NCBI RefSeq assembly: GCF_000745975.1
Contig: NZ_JQKJ01000004.1
Span: forward strand, 1-64,000
From: Desulfobacter vibrioformis DSM 8776
Lineage (GTDB): Bacteria; Desulfobacterota; Desulfobacteria; Desulfobacterales; Desulfobacteraceae
Direction of reading: 5' to 3'
Length of the DNA stretch: 64,000 nt
The position numbers and the translations under genes were made by a program. Numbering within the stretch: position 1 is the stretch's first letter; the number at the start of each line of letters is the position of its first letter. Shown here piece after piece: positions 25,972 through 35,954 of the stretch. The notes beneath the pieces are model-generated. The model worked only from the letters and a program-made list of their open reading frames with translations. It searched no databases and had not been told where the DNA came from.

Positions 25972-26955
25972 ATGATATGTCATAGCCGTCAATCCGATAC
26001 CTGCAATACACCGCCAATGGTCGGCAACAGTGCTGATGATCAGCAGATAGAACCGAGTATACTAAAGCCCGGGAAATTTGATCTGGAAACCCGCCACCTG
26101 ATCCTTGATTTCCTGGGCCTTTATCCACCCTGCTCATGTGAATACAGCTTTGTCAATCTTTTCTGCTGGCAGAATCTGTATCGCTATTCATGGTTTCTTT
26201 ATGAGGATAGACTGGTCATTCATGACGATCGCAGCCAGGCCCTGTTCATGCCCCTGGGAGACGATTTTGAACCGGAAGCGTTGTTTTCTCTTTCAAAAAA
26301 GGCTGTTGCCGCAGGGCTGTCCGGAAACATCGGGCTGGTGCCCGAATCGTACGTGGCTATCTGGCAGGATCTGGATCGTTATTTCAGTATTACATCGGAC
26401 AGGGATGCGGCTGAATATGTTTACCTGGCCGAGGCGTTGACCGGGTTGAAGGGCAGCAAACTGCATAAGAAAAAAAATCTCATTTCCCAGTTTAAGCGTG
26501 AGTATCCGGATTATTCCCTAGTCCCCATGAATGAGGACAATTGCAAGGAGGTGATGCAGTTTGAGAAGCGTCTGCTTGCCGGTATGCCTTCCATGCCCCG
26601 CTCCCTGGTTGAAGAGTCCGATGCCATGGCCATGGCCTTTTCCCATTGGAACGATTTGGGCTTGAGCGGACTGATACTGCGGGTCAAGGATGAAATTGCG
26701 GCGTTTGCTGTTTTCAGTCCCCTGTCCCCTGACACCTGGGATGTTCATTTTGAAAAATCAGATGTGGCTTTCAAGGGTGGATCCCAGATGATCAATTATG
26801 AGACTGCCAAATTTCTGAAAGGAACAGCACGATATATCAACCGGGAACAGGATCTTGGAATACCGGGACTGCGCCAGGCAAAATTGTCATATGCTCCCTA
26901 TGCGTTGATAGAACCCTATTTTCTGGTGCCTAAACTGGAGTTAAGAACCCATTAA
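25972..26955 (+). CDS. DUF2156 (GNAT-like) protein
   Basis: This 327-aa protein belongs to the DUF2156 group, related to the C-terminal domain of phosphatidylglycerol lysyltransferase and to FemX-like GNAT folds. It has the conserved N-terminal CEYSFVNLFCWQNLYRYSW, a middle GSKLHKKKNLISQFKREYP basic stretch, and the C-terminal INREQDLGIPGLRQAKLSY. It lacks the membrane domain of MprF. The substrate is unknown, possibly an aminoacyl or acyl transfer. It follows the acetyltransferase by 21 bp, with AAGGA before the ATG, and ends at a terminator. Confidence 0.75.
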   Translation: MICHSRQSDTCNTPPMVGNSADDQQIEPSILKPGKFDLETRHLILDFLGLYPPCSCEYSFVNLFCWQNLYRYSWFLYEDRLVIHDDRSQALFMPLGDDFEPEALFSLSKKAVAAGLSGNIGLVPESYVAIWQDLDRYFSITSDRDAAEYVYLAEALTGLKGSKLHKKKNLISQFKREYPDYSLVPMNEDNCKEVMQFEKRLLAGMPSMPRSLVEESDAMAMAFSHWNDLGLSGLILRVKDEIAAFAVFSPLSPDTWDVHFEKSDVAFKGGSQMINYETAKFLKGTARYINREQDLGIPGLRQAKLSYAPYALIEPYFLVPKLELRTH

Positions 26956-26970
26956 TGAGGTCGTGTGGCG

Positions 26971-27004
26971 GCCATCTTAAAATATGATTTTGAGATGGCT
27001 TTTA
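26971..27004 (+). terminator. intrinsic terminator after the speDE operon
   Basis: A 13-bp stem (GCCATCTTAAAAT and ATTTTGAGATGGC, one G-U pair) with a 3-base loop is followed by TTTT. It lies between converging genes. Confidence 0.75.
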
Positions 27005-27035
27005 AACACAAGGCCTTTGATGGTGGATGCAAGAA

Positions 27036-27671
27036 TTATCCGGCATTTTTTTTAAGAAAATGTCCGGCGGTGATGAAATGCTTTTTAAAATAAACATTGT
27101 CCAGCGAGGTAAGTGTCACCTTGCGCCCCCTGCCCGGGGCATGGATAAATTGCCCTTTACCGATGTAAATCCCTACGTGAACAACCCCCCTTCTTCTGGG
27201 TACTGAAAAGAAGATCAGATCTGCCGGTTTGATGTCTTTTCGTGTGACTGCCGTGCAGTTTTCGAGCTGGGCACTGGCTGTTCTTGGAACATGAATCCCG
27301 ATTTTGGCGTAGGTGTATACCACTAGGCCTGAGCAGTCAAACCCCTTGGGCGAAAGCCCGCCCCAGAAATAGGGACTGCCCACGGCAGTCCTGGCCGCCT
27401 GGACAATGGTCTGACGTTTTTTGCCGAAAGGGGCAGGGGCTGAGCGGTTCGTAGCAAGTTCGGATTCAAGTTCAGGTTCAGGGTCGGATTCAGGATCGGG
27501 CCGGGGGCAGGGGCTGTTGTAATATCCGGGCTGATGAGATTTTCCGGGAAGGGCAGACTGGCCGCCTGAATCATGGGGGATCCTTACTTCAGGCCTGCCA
27601 CAACCAAAACAGATCAGCACAGCCAGGAAAAAGGTCAGAATATTGCGGGTTAAAAAAGTAAGTTTTGGCAT
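27036..27671 (-). CDS. NlpC/P60 family cell-wall peptidase, probable lipoprotein
   Basis: This 211-aa protein has an N-terminal hydrophobic segment (ILTFFLAVLICFGCG) ending in a Cys that can serve as a lipobox, so it is probably anchored to the outer or inner membrane on the periplasmic side. A Pro/Glu/Ser-rich linker with alternating P-x-P-E-S residues follows (about 45-75). The NlpC/P60 domain has catalytic Cys in GFDCSGLVVY, His in VHVGIYIGKG and a third residue near FIHAPG. It would cut peptide stems of peptidoglycan, usually gamma-D-Glu-diamino-acid bonds. It stands alone and converges with the DUF2156 gene. Confidence 0.88.
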   Translation of the reverse strand: MPKLTFLTRNILTFFLAVLICFGCGRPEVRIPHDSGGQSALPGKSHQPGYYNSPCPRPDPESDPEPELESELATNRSAPAPFGKKRQTIVQAARTAVGSPYFWGGLSPKGFDCSGLVVYTYAKIGIHVPRTASAQLENCTAVTRKDIKPADLIFFSVPRRRGVVHVGIYIGKGQFIHAPGRGRKVTLTSLDNVYFKKHFITAGHFLKKNAG

Positions 27672-27752
27672 AACAAAAAAAATAATGAATTGATGGAACG
27701 GTTATTCGCGCGCATTGGTGGATGGGTTCGTTTTTATTTTAAACCTGCCGGG

Positions 27753-28106
27753 TTATCCAATGGTGTCCAATAGGGTTCCGGTTGTTTCATCATAGGCCTG
27801 AATCATTTTTGCGTTGGCCTCAAATCCGTTTCGGGCTGGAATCTGAACAACCATCTCCTCTGCAATATTTGTATTGGATAATTCTTTTAAAGAACCGTCA
27901 TTTTTAAGGGGATCTTCAACCAGCGGTGCGCTGGTCTGGGTTTGGGAGATGGACGTTTGTACCTGTCCGCTCTTTGCCTCGACGTTATATGCTCTGCCCG
28001 CCTTGAACTCGTCTGACAGGGCATTGGCAACATTATTTGAAGAAACCGACATCTGGTTTGAAAAAGCCTGTAAAGCCGAGACACTGCTCTGGATGGTCAT
28101 GCTCAT
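27753..28106 (-). CDS. flagellar basal-body rod FlgC-like protein
   Basis: This is a short protein of 117 aa. The N-terminus SSVSALQAFSNQMSVSSNNVANAL matches the flagellar rod/hook N-terminal motif with its SxxNVAN box. The C-terminus ARNGFEANAKMIQAYDETTGTLLDTIG matches the flagellar rod C-terminal motif. Both ends together with little between them suggest a FlgC-like rod protein or a small relative. It is away from other flagellar genes in this window. The ATG at 28106 has GGAGG upstream. The next upstream gene on the same strand is the SprA-type protein. Confidence 0.65.
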   Translation of the reverse strand: MSMTIQSSVSALQAFSNQMSVSSNNVANALSDEFKAGRAYNVEAKSGQVQTSISQTQTSAPLVEDPLKNDGSLKELSNTNIAEEMVVQIPARNGFEANAKMIQAYDETTGTLLDTIG

Positions 28107-28229
28107 GATTTTTTCCTCCAAATTTACAACCTTCAAGATCCAAATACTATCAAAAAATTATCTTCATAACAATAATATTATGATTGATTTGATGAACAAG
28201 CTTGAAATCTAAAAAAATTAATGGGCTAT

Positions 28230-28946
28230 TTAAACAGAGATGTGAAATGAATTTTGCGTATTCTGGATGGACATACTGTCTGATTTCGTGTACGCATCAG
28301 AAACCTGCTGCTGGATATAGCCGGACACTGCGGCCCCTCTCTGGTTGGCCTGTTCTTCTGCTCTTAGCTGTGTGATTTCAGCCATGGCTTTTGCCGCCTG
28401 GGATGCCGCATTTGATGCGACTTTCAAGTCCTGTGAGGATGGCTGTGCCGGTGCAAGTGCAGCGGCACGCACCTGCCGCATTTTCTGTAATGTTGCCTCG
28501 GGATCTCCAGGCTCGGACGATGTGTCAATGCTGACCTCTCCGCCTACGGCATAGCTTTTTCCGTCAGGGCCCTGCTGGTAGGAAAAGGTGGCACCAGAGG
28601 AGATATATTCGCCGCCGGCGGCAATATGGGCCATTTCGTGGGCCCGGACCTCAGTGTCAACGTTTTCAAGTTCTGAAATGAGAAGTTTTTCTTCCTGGGT
28701 AAGCCCCGACTCAGTACCGGACGCCAGGGGCTGATCTTCATCCTGGGAGGCTTCATCGTCCTGGGTCCGGGCTTGGGAAATCGAATCAACTTGTTCTTCA
28801 CTGTCAGACAGGGGCAGGGTTTCACTGATATCCGTATCCTGGGCCTGGGATTCGGATCTGGAGGATAAAGATATCAGATCAGATCCCTGTTCAAGGACGG
28901 GCGGATATGTATAATAGCTGTTTATTCCTGCAGCCTGGATGTCCAT
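28230..28946 (-). CDS. SprA-related putative metalloprotease (CJM1_0395-type)
   Basis: This 238-aa protein belongs to the SprA-related family. The core reads VDTEVRAHEMAHIAAGGEYI, with an HExxH-like HEMAH zinc site, followed by FSYQQGPDGKSYAVGGEVSID and a long alanine-rich helix (KVASNAASQAAKAMAEI). The N-terminal 80 residues are Ser, Gln and acidic and look disordered. Family members are often annotated as putative metalloproteases; activity is not proven. It has a good ribosome site (AAGGAAG) and is probably co-transcribed with the downstream FlgC-like gene. Confidence 0.75.
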   Translation of the reverse strand: MDIQAAGINSYYTYPPVLEQGSDLISLSSRSESQAQDTDISETLPLSDSEEQVDSISQARTQDDEASQDEDQPLASGTESGLTQEEKLLISELENVDTEVRAHEMAHIAAGGEYISSGATFSYQQGPDGKSYAVGGEVSIDTSSEPGDPEATLQKMRQVRAAALAPAQPSSQDLKVASNAASQAAKAMAEITQLRAEEQANQRGAAVSGYIQQQVSDAYTKSDSMSIQNTQNSFHISV

Positions 28947-29039
28947 AACACTTCCTTAATATTAGACACTTCTAATATACCAATTATTTCAAATATTTCA
29001 AGTAGTTATTTGAAACTGTTTCCGCTGAAGAATTCAGTA

Positions 29040-29068
29040 TTGACAAATATTAGAAAAACGCATATCTT
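29040..29068 (+). promoter_or_regulatory. sigma70-type promoter of hisB
   Basis: TTGACA (29040-29045), a 17-bp spacer and TATCTT (29063-29068). It leaves a leader of about 110 bases before hisB. Confidence 0.65.
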
Positions 29069-29186
29069 AAAAAGATTCGTTGTGGCGTGATTACACCGTG
29101 ATGGACCGGAGAAAAGCAGGGCGCCGATTAATTGTAAGGTTGTATAAAACAGATTTCTGCCGGTTTCAAGTTTCAAGGAATTTTTT

Positions 29187-29774
29187 ATGAGTCGACAATC
29201 CGAGGTGTCAAGGCAGACTAAGGAAACCCGGATAGATATCCGGCTGAATTTGGACGGACAGGGAAACGCTGACCTCTGCACAGGCATTCCTTTTTTTGAC
29301 CACATGCTTACAGCGTTTACAGTCCATGGCTTTTTTGACCTTCGGGTTTCAGCCACAGGCGATCTTGACGTAGATTTCCATCATACCGTAGAGGACACGG
29401 GTCTTGTTCTAGGGCAGGCGATCCAGCAGGCGTTGTCTGAAAAAGGTGGTATTCAGCGGTTTGGTGATGCAAGCGTTCCCATGGATGAATCCTTGTCCCG
29501 GGTAACCATTGATTTGTCCAACCGGCCATATCTTGTTTACAATATTCCCGAGAATTTGAAGTCCCGGGGGCCTTTCGATGCACATCTTGCCAGGGAGTTC
29601 TTCCAGGCAGTCTGTGTTAAAGGCGGATTTAATCTGCATATTAATACTTGTTACGGTGAGAATGAACACCACGTACTTGAGTCCATATTCAAGGCATTCG
29701 GGCGATCTTTGCATGCTGCGACCCGTCCGGTCTCTCAAGTATCAGGCGTATTATCCACCAAGGGATGTTTATAG
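29187..29774 (+). CDS. hisB: imidazoleglycerol-phosphate dehydratase
   Basis: This enzyme catalyses the sixth step of histidine synthesis, dehydrating imidazoleglycerol phosphate. The 195-aa protein is the monofunctional form. It has the metal-binding histidines of the family: FFDHMLTAFTVHG, DFHHTVEDTGLVLGQA, and ENEHHVLESIFKAFGR near the C-terminus. It is not beside other his genes here. It precedes dnaG by about 110 bp, and a separate promoter lies in that gap. Confidence 0.93.
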   Translation: MSRQSEVSRQTKETRIDIRLNLDGQGNADLCTGIPFFDHMLTAFTVHGFFDLRVSATGDLDVDFHHTVEDTGLVLGQAIQQALSEKGGIQRFGDASVPMDESLSRVTIDLSNRPYLVYNIPENLKSRGPFDAHLAREFFQAVCVKGGFNLHINTCYGENEHHVLESIFKAFGRSLHAATRPVSQVSGVLSTKGCL

Positions 29775-29806
29775 TTAATTGCGCGGTTCATTTGTGCGAT
29801 TTATTG

Positions 29807-29834
29807 TTGACAGGTCGTATTCACTGCTTATCCT
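29807..29834 (+). promoter_or_regulatory. sigma70-type promoter of dnaG-rpoD
   Basis: TTGACA (29807-29812), a 16-bp spacer and TATCCT (29829-29834) lie 48 bp upstream of the dnaG start. Confidence 0.55.
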
Positions 29835-29882
29835 GTTTAACTTATATAACGTATTGATATTTTGGAGCCTGCACCACCCAGA

Positions 29883-31664
29883 ATGCTCATCCCTGAAGAA
29901 AAAATTGCAGAAATTTTAGCTGCCTCGGATATTTTTGATGTTGTTTCCGAAGCAGTTATTCTAAAAAAGTCAGGCAGAAATTTTTTCGGTCTGTGCCCCT
30001 TTCATTCTGAAAAATCACCTTCTTTTTCCGTTAATCCCGATAAACAGATTTTTCATTGTTTCGGGTGCAGCGCCGGCGGCAATGTCCTGTCATTTGTCAT
30101 GAAATATCATGGAATCTCCTTTCCCGAAGCGGCAAGGATGCTGGCCAGAAAATACAACATTGTCATTGAAACCCAAAAGATGACGCTGGAACAGCGTAAG
30201 GCCGTTCAGGCCCGGGAATCTCTTTTCCGGCTGAATAAAAATGTGATGCAGGCATATACAGGGTTTTTAAATGACCATTTAAAAGGCGATTGCGCCAGGC
30301 AGTATCTTGAACGGCGGGGAACCAGCAAACAAATCATTGAGCAGTTTCAGCTTGGATACGCCCCTGATGCCTGGGATGCTGTGGTCAATCTTTTGAAAGA
30401 AGAGAAAGTTGCCAAAGGGGTTGCGGTCCGTTCCGGTCTGGTGCTTGAGAAAAAACAGAAAAACAGCTTTTACGACAGATTTAGAAACCGGCTGATGTTT
30501 CCTATTTTTGACATCAACATGCAGGTGGCCGGATTTGGCGGCCGGGTCATGGACGACAGCATGCCCAAATACATGAACTCTCCTGAAACCCCGGTGTACA
30601 GTAAAAGCCGTATCCTTTACGGGTTGCACGCAGCAAAACAGGCATGCCGCAGGCAGGGTCAGGTGTTTATTGTGGAAGGCTATTTTGATTTTCTCTCCCT
30701 TTATCAGCACGGGATTGAAAATAGTGTGGCAAGCCTTGGTACAGCCCTGACCCGGGAGCATGTCAGGATTCTTAAAGGGTATGCAACGACCATGACCCTG
30801 GTTTTTGACTCGGATGAAGCAGGCATAAAGGCTGCCAAAAGAAGCATTGACATTTTTGTTCAGGAGGGAATTGATACCCGGATTCTGGTGCTTCCGGGAA
30901 ATAATGATCCCGACTCCTATGTGATGGCCCATGGCCGGGATGCCTTTCTTGCGCTTGCAGACACTGCCAAGACAGTGATGCAGTTTTTGCTTCATCTGGC
31001 TGTGGATACCCACGGCATGTCCGTTGAAGGGCGTATCAAAATTCTGGACGAGATGAAGCAGCACCTGGCTAGGGTCCAGGATTATGCGGTCCGTTCAATT
31101 TATGTTCGGGAACTTGCTGAAACCCTTAATATTGATGAAAAGGCTGTTCTTGAAAAAGTAAAGGATGCCTATCAAAAACAGGCAAACAGACAAGCCCGTG
31201 GCCCTATCATTCCTGGGGTTGAGGAAGCATCCCAAAGCGTTCTGGAATCAGACCCAAGGGAAAAACAGATCCTTTCCATGATGCTTCACTGGCCTGAATT
31301 GATACCTGTTGCCGTGGAAAAAAAAGTACTCCCCTCCTTTTATTCAAAGCCGCTTAAACAGCTTGGCTGTTTAATCATCGACAGCGGGACGGACACACAA
31401 AATATTGTGGGTGCGGTCATGGCCCGGGTTGAAACAGACGAAGACCGGCAATTGATTGCATCCATGGCTATGGAAGATTATACCGGGGTCCAGGATCCAG
31501 TACAGACGTTTGAGATTCTGGTCAACCGGGTCATAAAGATAAAAAATAAAACCGACAGAGTGATTGTCAGTGAATTAACAAAAGTAAAAGAGGGCTGTGA
31601 TGTTGATGTGATGGCGCTGCTGAAACTTAAACAGCAGCAAATCCAGCAGTTGCATGGCAGTTAA
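29883..31664 (+). CDS. dnaG: DNA primase
   Basis: This enzyme makes RNA primers for chromosome replication and works with the replicative helicase. The zinc-binding domain shows [13 protein letters not shown] and then IFHCFGC, giving the Cys/His ligands. The TOPRIM core shows [13 protein letters not shown] and [12 protein letters not shown]. The C-terminal helical domain binds helicase. The ATG at 29883 gives the classical start [12 protein letters not shown]; a TTG seven codons earlier is also in frame. It is followed closely by rpoD, forming a macromolecular synthesis operon that lacks rpsU here. Confidence 0.95.
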   Translation: MLIPEEKIAEILAASDIFDVVSEAVILKKSGRNFFGLCPFHSEKSPSFSVNPDKQIFHCFGCSAGGNVLSFVMKYHGISFPEAARMLARKYNIVIETQKMTLEQRKAVQARESLFRLNKNVMQAYTGFLNDHLKGDCARQYLERRGTSKQIIEQFQLGYAPDAWDAVVNLLKEEKVAKGVAVRSGLVLEKKQKNSFYDRFRNRLMFPIFDINMQVAGFGGRVMDDSMPKYMNSPETPVYSKSRILYGLHAAKQACRRQGQVFIVEGYFDFLSLYQHGIENSVASLGTALTREHVRILKGYATTMTLVFDSDEAGIKAAKRSIDIFVQEGIDTRILVLPGNNDPDSYVMAHGRDAFLALADTAKTVMQFLLHLAVDTHGMSVEGRIKILDEMKQHLARVQDYAVRSIYVRELAETLNIDEKAVLEKVKDAYQKQANRQARGPIIPGVEEASQSVLESDPREKQILSMMLHWPELIPVAVEKKVLPSFYSKPLKQLGCLIIDSGTDTQNIVGAVMARVETDEDRQLIASMAMEDYTGVQDPVQTFEILVNRVIKIKNKTDRVIVSELTKVKEGCDVDVMALLKLKQQQIQQLHGS

Positions 31665-31687
31665 CTTTAAGCCTTTGGGAGGCATAT

Positions 31688-33583
31688 ATGGCAGAAAAGA
31701 CCAGCACGTCTGAACAAGGTGTGATGATCAGCAAGGACGAAATGCGCAGACTTATCAAAAAGGGAGAGGAAACAGGTATCCTGTCCTTTGCCGAAATCAA
31801 TGACGCCATTTCAGATGATCTGCAAACTTTTGACCAGATAGATGATATTGTCATTCAGTTTCAGGAACTGGGTATTGAACTGGTTGATGACAGCGACGAG
31901 GATACGTCTGCCATTAACCCTGGTAAGGCAAAAAGTCTGAAAAAGACTTCCCGTTCATCAGCTTCTCGGTCATTAAAAGACAAAAGGGGCCACCTCGCTG
32001 GATCCCGCAGCGATGCTGATGACGAAGGCCTTGAAGACGATATGGATAAGAAAGGGAACAAGGATGCGTTCTCTTCCCGGCGTGAACGTTCCGATATGGA
32101 GTTTGGCGCGGTTACTGATCCTGTGAAGATGTATCTTAAAGAGATGGGGATGGTCACCCTGCTCAGCCGCGAAGGTGAAATTGAGATCGCCAAAAAAATA
32201 GAGGTCGGGGAACGGGATATACTCCGGGCCATGCTGGATTGTCCTCTGGCGCTGAATACCATTTTTATGTACGGTAAAAAAATGGAAGAGAAGGCCATGC
32301 GTCCCAAGCACATACTCCGGGATGTGGATGAGGGCGATGGGGTGGTTGATGAAGTCACCAAACAGGAAAAGTTCCTTGAATCCCTATCTCGGATAAGAGC
32401 CTTGCATGAGCAGAATCAGTCCTGCCGTGATCAGCTTGAAAATATCAGGAAAGGGACAAAAAAATACAGCAGCCTTGGGGAACAGATTGACTGCAACACA
32501 GAAGAAATTTTTGAGTTGCTTAAAAGCTGGCGATTTGAATCCAATGTTATTGATAACATAGAAAAGAGTATCCGAAACACAATAACCTGGTTCAAAACCG
32601 TGGACGATCTGCTGATCAGGTGTGCCAAAACATTTAATGTACAGCTCAGCACCATGATGAAACAAATAAAAGACCAGGCTACTTTTGTTGAATGGGCCAT
32701 GACGAGAAACGAAATCACCCTGGACCGTGCCACGATCCTTTTTCATGATATTACAGCCTTGTGCGAGCAGGTTACCGTAAAAAAGAACCTGGTCAAAGGC
32801 AGTGCGGATGATTTGAGTGCGATTGTTTATGGGATTGAAATAGGGCGTAAAAACGCTGATTCCGCCAAGCGGGAACTGGTCCGTGCCAACCTGAGGCTTG
32901 TGGTCAGTATTGCCAAAAAATATACCAACAGGGGATTGCAGTTTCTTGATTTGATCCAGGAAGGCAATATCGGTTTGATGAAGGCGGTGGATAAATTTGA
33001 GTATCGCCGGGGATACAAGTTTTCCACATATGCCACCTGGTGGATCCGCCAGGCCATTACCCGCGCCATTGCAGACCAGGCCAGAACCATCAGGATTCCG
33101 GTTCATATGATCGAAACCATTAATAAGCTGATCCGCACCTCCCGGTACCTGGTTCAGGAGATGGGCAAGGAACCTTCACCCGAAGAAATTGCCGAAAAAA
33201 TGGAAATCCCCATTGATAAGGTTCGGCGGGTACTTAAGATTGCCAAGGAGCCCATTTCCCTTGAAACACCCATTGGTGAGGAAGAAGACAGCCATCTTGG
33301 TGATTTCATTGAAGACAAGAAATTTTCTATTCCTTCCGAGGCTGCCATTGATTTAAGCCTTGCCGAACAGACGCGTAAAATACTGGCAACGCTTACGCCC
33401 AGGGAGGAAAAAGTGTTAAGGATGCGTTTTGGTATCGGAGAAAAGTCTGATCACACGTTAGAAGAGGTTGGAAAGGATTTTACCGTTACAAGGGAGCGTA
33501 TCCGCCAGATTGAAGCCAAGGCCTTGCGTAAACTTCGTCATCCGACCAGGAGCAAAAAGCTAAAAACTTTTATAGAGAATTAG
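31688..33583 (+). CDS. rpoD: primary RNA polymerase sigma factor (sigma-70/RpoD)
   Basis: This 631-aa sigma factor directs housekeeping transcription. Region 1.2 reads [20 protein letters not shown]. Regions 2.1-2.4 run from [20 protein letters not shown] through [20 protein letters not shown]. Region 3 and the region 4 helix-turn-helix ([19 protein letters not shown]) follow. A long non-conserved insert lies between regions 1.2 and 2, and an acidic-to-basic region 1.1 at the start, as in other deltaproteobacterial RpoD. It lies 24 bp after dnaG. Confidence 0.96.
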   Translation: MAEKTSTSEQGVMISKDEMRRLIKKGEETGILSFAEINDAISDDLQTFDQIDDIVIQFQELGIELVDDSDEDTSAINPGKAKSLKKTSRSSASRSLKDKRGHLAGSRSDADDEGLEDDMDKKGNKDAFSSRRERSDMEFGAVTDPVKMYLKEMGMVTLLSREGEIEIAKKIEVGERDILRAMLDCPLALNTIFMYGKKMEEKAMRPKHILRDVDEGDGVVDEVTKQEKFLESLSRIRALHEQNQSCRDQLENIRKGTKKYSSLGEQIDCNTEEIFELLKSWRFESNVIDNIEKSIRNTITWFKTVDDLLIRCAKTFNVQLSTMMKQIKDQATFVEWAMTRNEITLDRATILFHDITALCEQVTVKKNLVKGSADDLSAIVYGIEIGRKNADSAKRELVRANLRLVVSIAKKYTNRGLQFLDLIQEGNIGLMKAVDKFEYRRGYKFSTYATWWIRQAITRAIADQARTIRIPVHMIETINKLIRTSRYLVQEMGKEPSPEEIAEKMEIPIDKVRRVLKIAKEPISLETPIGEEEDSHLGDFIEDKKFSIPSEAAIDLSLAEQTRKILATLTPREEKVLRMRFGIGEKSDHTLEEVGKDFTVTRERIRQIEAKALRKLRHPTRSKKLKTFIEN

Positions 33584-33586
33584 TGC

Positions 33587-33615
33587 TTGACAGTAAACAG
33601 GCGTTACTATATATA
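33587..33615 (+). promoter_or_regulatory. sigma70-type promoter of tRNA-Met
   Basis: TTGACA (33587-33592), a 17-bp spacer and TATATA (33610-33615) lie just after the rpoD stop. Confidence 0.75.
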
Positions 33616-33655
33616 TCTCAAATTTGCTTGTAATACAGTAGCAAAGCGGCTTTCC

Positions 33656-33732
33656 GGGCCTATAGCTCAGTTTGGCAGAGCCACCGGCTCATAACCGGTC
33701 GGTCCCTGGTTCGAACCCAGGTGGGCCCACCA
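33656..33732 (+). tRNA. tRNA-Met (CAT), elongator type
   Basis: The 77-nt cloverleaf has acceptor GGGCCTA pairing with TGGGCCC, anticodon stem CCGGC/ACCGG around CTCATAA, a T-arm with GGTTCGAAC, and an encoded CCA end. The anticodon is CAT. The first acceptor pair is G-C, so it is not initiator tRNA. An Ile2 tRNA (lysidine-modified CAT) is a less likely alternative. Confidence 0.92.
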
Positions 33733-33857
33733 AAGAACCTATTCATGTATAAGATTTTAAGCAGGAAAGCCAATGAATATGCTGAAAAGAGGGAAAGGAT
33801 GACCAGGTCATACATGGATATGCCTGTAAATCAATACGAAAATAGACTGAATCTAAA

Positions 33858-33884
33858 GCGTGGAGTGTACTCCACGCTTTTTTA
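33858..33884 (+). terminator. intrinsic terminator after tRNA-Met
   Basis: The stem GCGTGGAG/CTCCACGC with loop TGTA is followed by seven T. It lies just before the Nif3-like gene, whose true start must be downstream at 33905. Confidence 0.85.
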
Positions 33885-33904
33885 TTTTAAGGCGGCTTGA
33901 AAGA

Positions 33905-34720
33905 ATGCCCACGGTAAAACAGGTTATTGATATTATAGATCAAATTGCGCCTTTTTCCCTTGCTGAATCCTGGGACAATTCAGGGCTCCAGGCAGGTGAT
34001 CCCGGGTGGCAGGTATCCAAGCTCCTGATTGCCCTGGATATCACAGACAAGGCCCTGGCCGAAGCGGAAAAGCTGGGGTGTGACATGCTGATTACCCATC
34101 ATCCCCTGATGATGTCTCCTGAAAAACAGATTGATTTCAGCCGGATGCCTGGAACCGCCATCCTGACCAGTGCCAGATCCCGGATCGCCCTGGTCTGTGC
34201 CCATACAAATCTGGATAAAGCCCAGGACGGTCTGAACGACTATCTGGCCCAAAAACTGGACATCTTTTGCACCCATGTTTTTCTTGCCGATGTCATGGAA
34301 GATGACTCTGCCGGTCAGGTCCAGGGGCTTGGGCGCATCGGGCAGATTGGTGGGTCCATGACACTTGAGCAACTGGGGCTCCGGATTAAAGAAAAATTGG
34401 GAATTGCCCGGGTAAGAATCATTGGTAATCCCGGGAACATGGTATCAACCGCAGTACTATGTTCGGGTTCAGGCGGTTCCTTGACAACGCATTTTTTAGG
34501 GTCAGGAATGGATGTATATATCACCGGGGATCTGAAGTACCACGAGGCCCGGGATATAGAGTCCCATGGTAAATCCGCTGTGGATGTCGGCCACTTTTAT
34601 TCTGAATCCATTGCCATTGAGCTTTTGAAAATCCGTCTCGGACAGGTGTTTGATGCTTTGGGGTATCAGATTGTAATTCATACGTATGATCAGGAACAAG
34701 ATCCATTTTTAACCATATGA
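33905..34720 (+). CDS. Nif3-like dinuclear metal center hexameric protein (YbgI/GTP cyclohydrolase I type 2 family)
   Basis: This 271-aa protein of the Nif3/YbgI family forms hexameric toroids with a two-metal site; the reaction is not firmly known. Ligand motifs are DMLITHHPLMM (HH pair), VCAHTNLDKAQDGLN (HTNxD) and, near the end, DVGHFYSESIAIELL (GHxxSE). ESWDNSGLQ at the N-terminus is also conserved. The ATG at 33905 gives the family start and lies beyond the tRNA terminator. The zinc-ribbon coiled-coil gene follows 14 bp later, a pairing often seen in Deltaproteobacteria. Confidence 0.9.
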   Translation: MPTVKQVIDIIDQIAPFSLAESWDNSGLQAGDPGWQVSKLLIALDITDKALAEAEKLGCDMLITHHPLMMSPEKQIDFSRMPGTAILTSARSRIALVCAHTNLDKAQDGLNDYLAQKLDIFCTHVFLADVMEDDSAGQVQGLGRIGQIGGSMTLEQLGLRIKEKLGIARVRIIGNPGNMVSTAVLCSGSGGSLTTHFLGSGMDVYITGDLKYHEARDIESHGKSAVDVGHFYSESIAIELLKIRLGQVFDALGYQIVIHTYDQEQDPFLTI

Positions 34721-34734
34721 GGATGTAACACCTT

Positions 34735-35460
34735 ATGTCAAAACCAGTTATGTCAAAACCAGATATTGCTACCCTTGTAAAACTTCAGGAGGCTGAAACC
34801 CAGATAGTCCGTCTTAAGGATGTACTGAACGAGGTCGAAAAAAAGAAAATCAAACTGGCATCCAGGCTCAAACAGTTTGCGGCAGCACTTAAGGAAAATA
34901 CCGAAGAGCTTGAGATGCTTGAAAAAAATTGTCTTGACAGTGAAGCGGAAATCAAAGTTGTTGACGCCCGTATTATCAAAAGCAACGAAACCTTGCGCAA
35001 TGTCAATACAAATAAAGAGTATCAGGTTTTGCTCAGGGAGGTGGATGATAACAAAAAAAGAAAAGATGCCTTAGAAACAGCCCTGTTACAGATCATGGAA
35101 GAGCGGGAAAAATCCCAGGCTATTGTGGATGAAAGTACAAAAGAGTATCAGCAGCTTGAAGAACAGATCAAAGCGGAACAGAACCGGATTGAAGAACAAA
35201 CCACGAAAGACCGGGAGCTTCTTGGGGAATATATTGAAAGCCAGAAAGAAATTGGTGTAAGGTTGGATACCAAACTTTTAGATCGGTTCAAACGCATTTC
35301 CAAAATGAACCAGGGATCTGCCGTTGCCAAGGTCCAGGATCAGGTCTGTCTAGGGTGTTTTATGAATATCCCGCCCCAGCTGTATATTGAGGTTCAGCGG
35401 GCAAACGAGTTGATATTCTGCCCCCAGTGCAGCCGGATTCTTTATTATGAAAAAAGCTGA
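34735..35460 (+). CDS. coiled-coil protein with C-terminal C4 zinc ribbon (DUF164/CT398-type)
   Basis: Residues 10-190 are a long charged coiled coil. The C-terminus is a zinc ribbon, VCLGCFMNIPPQ then FCPQCSRILYYE, with two CxxC pairs. Family members (CT398, HP0958-like) bind nucleic acid or sigma factors in some bacteria; the role here is inferred only. The first 15 bases of the gene are nearly repeated (MSKPVMSKP), so there are two in-frame ATG starts, at 34735 and 34750. The RNase P RNA gene lies directly downstream. Confidence 0.85.
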   Translation: MSKPVMSKPDIATLVKLQEAETQIVRLKDVLNEVEKKKIKLASRLKQFAAALKENTEELEMLEKNCLDSEAEIKVVDARIIKSNETLRNVNTNKEYQVLLREVDDNKKRKDALETALLQIMEEREKSQAIVDESTKEYQQLEEQIKAEQNRIEEQTTKDRELLGEYIESQKEIGVRLDTKLLDRFKRISKMNQGSAVAKVQDQVCLGCFMNIPPQLYIEVQRANELIFCPQCSRILYYEKS

Positions 35461-35490
35461 TGCTTTGGGTTGAGTTGAAGAATAATTTTT

Positions 35491-35935
<445 letters not shown>

Positions 35936-35954
35936 CAATACCGGATAAATAGTT

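Noticed and set aside
33860-33904. N-terminal extension of the Nif3-like protein
   Set aside because: The extra codons lie in the tRNA terminator stem and are unlike the family; the ATG at 33905 fits.
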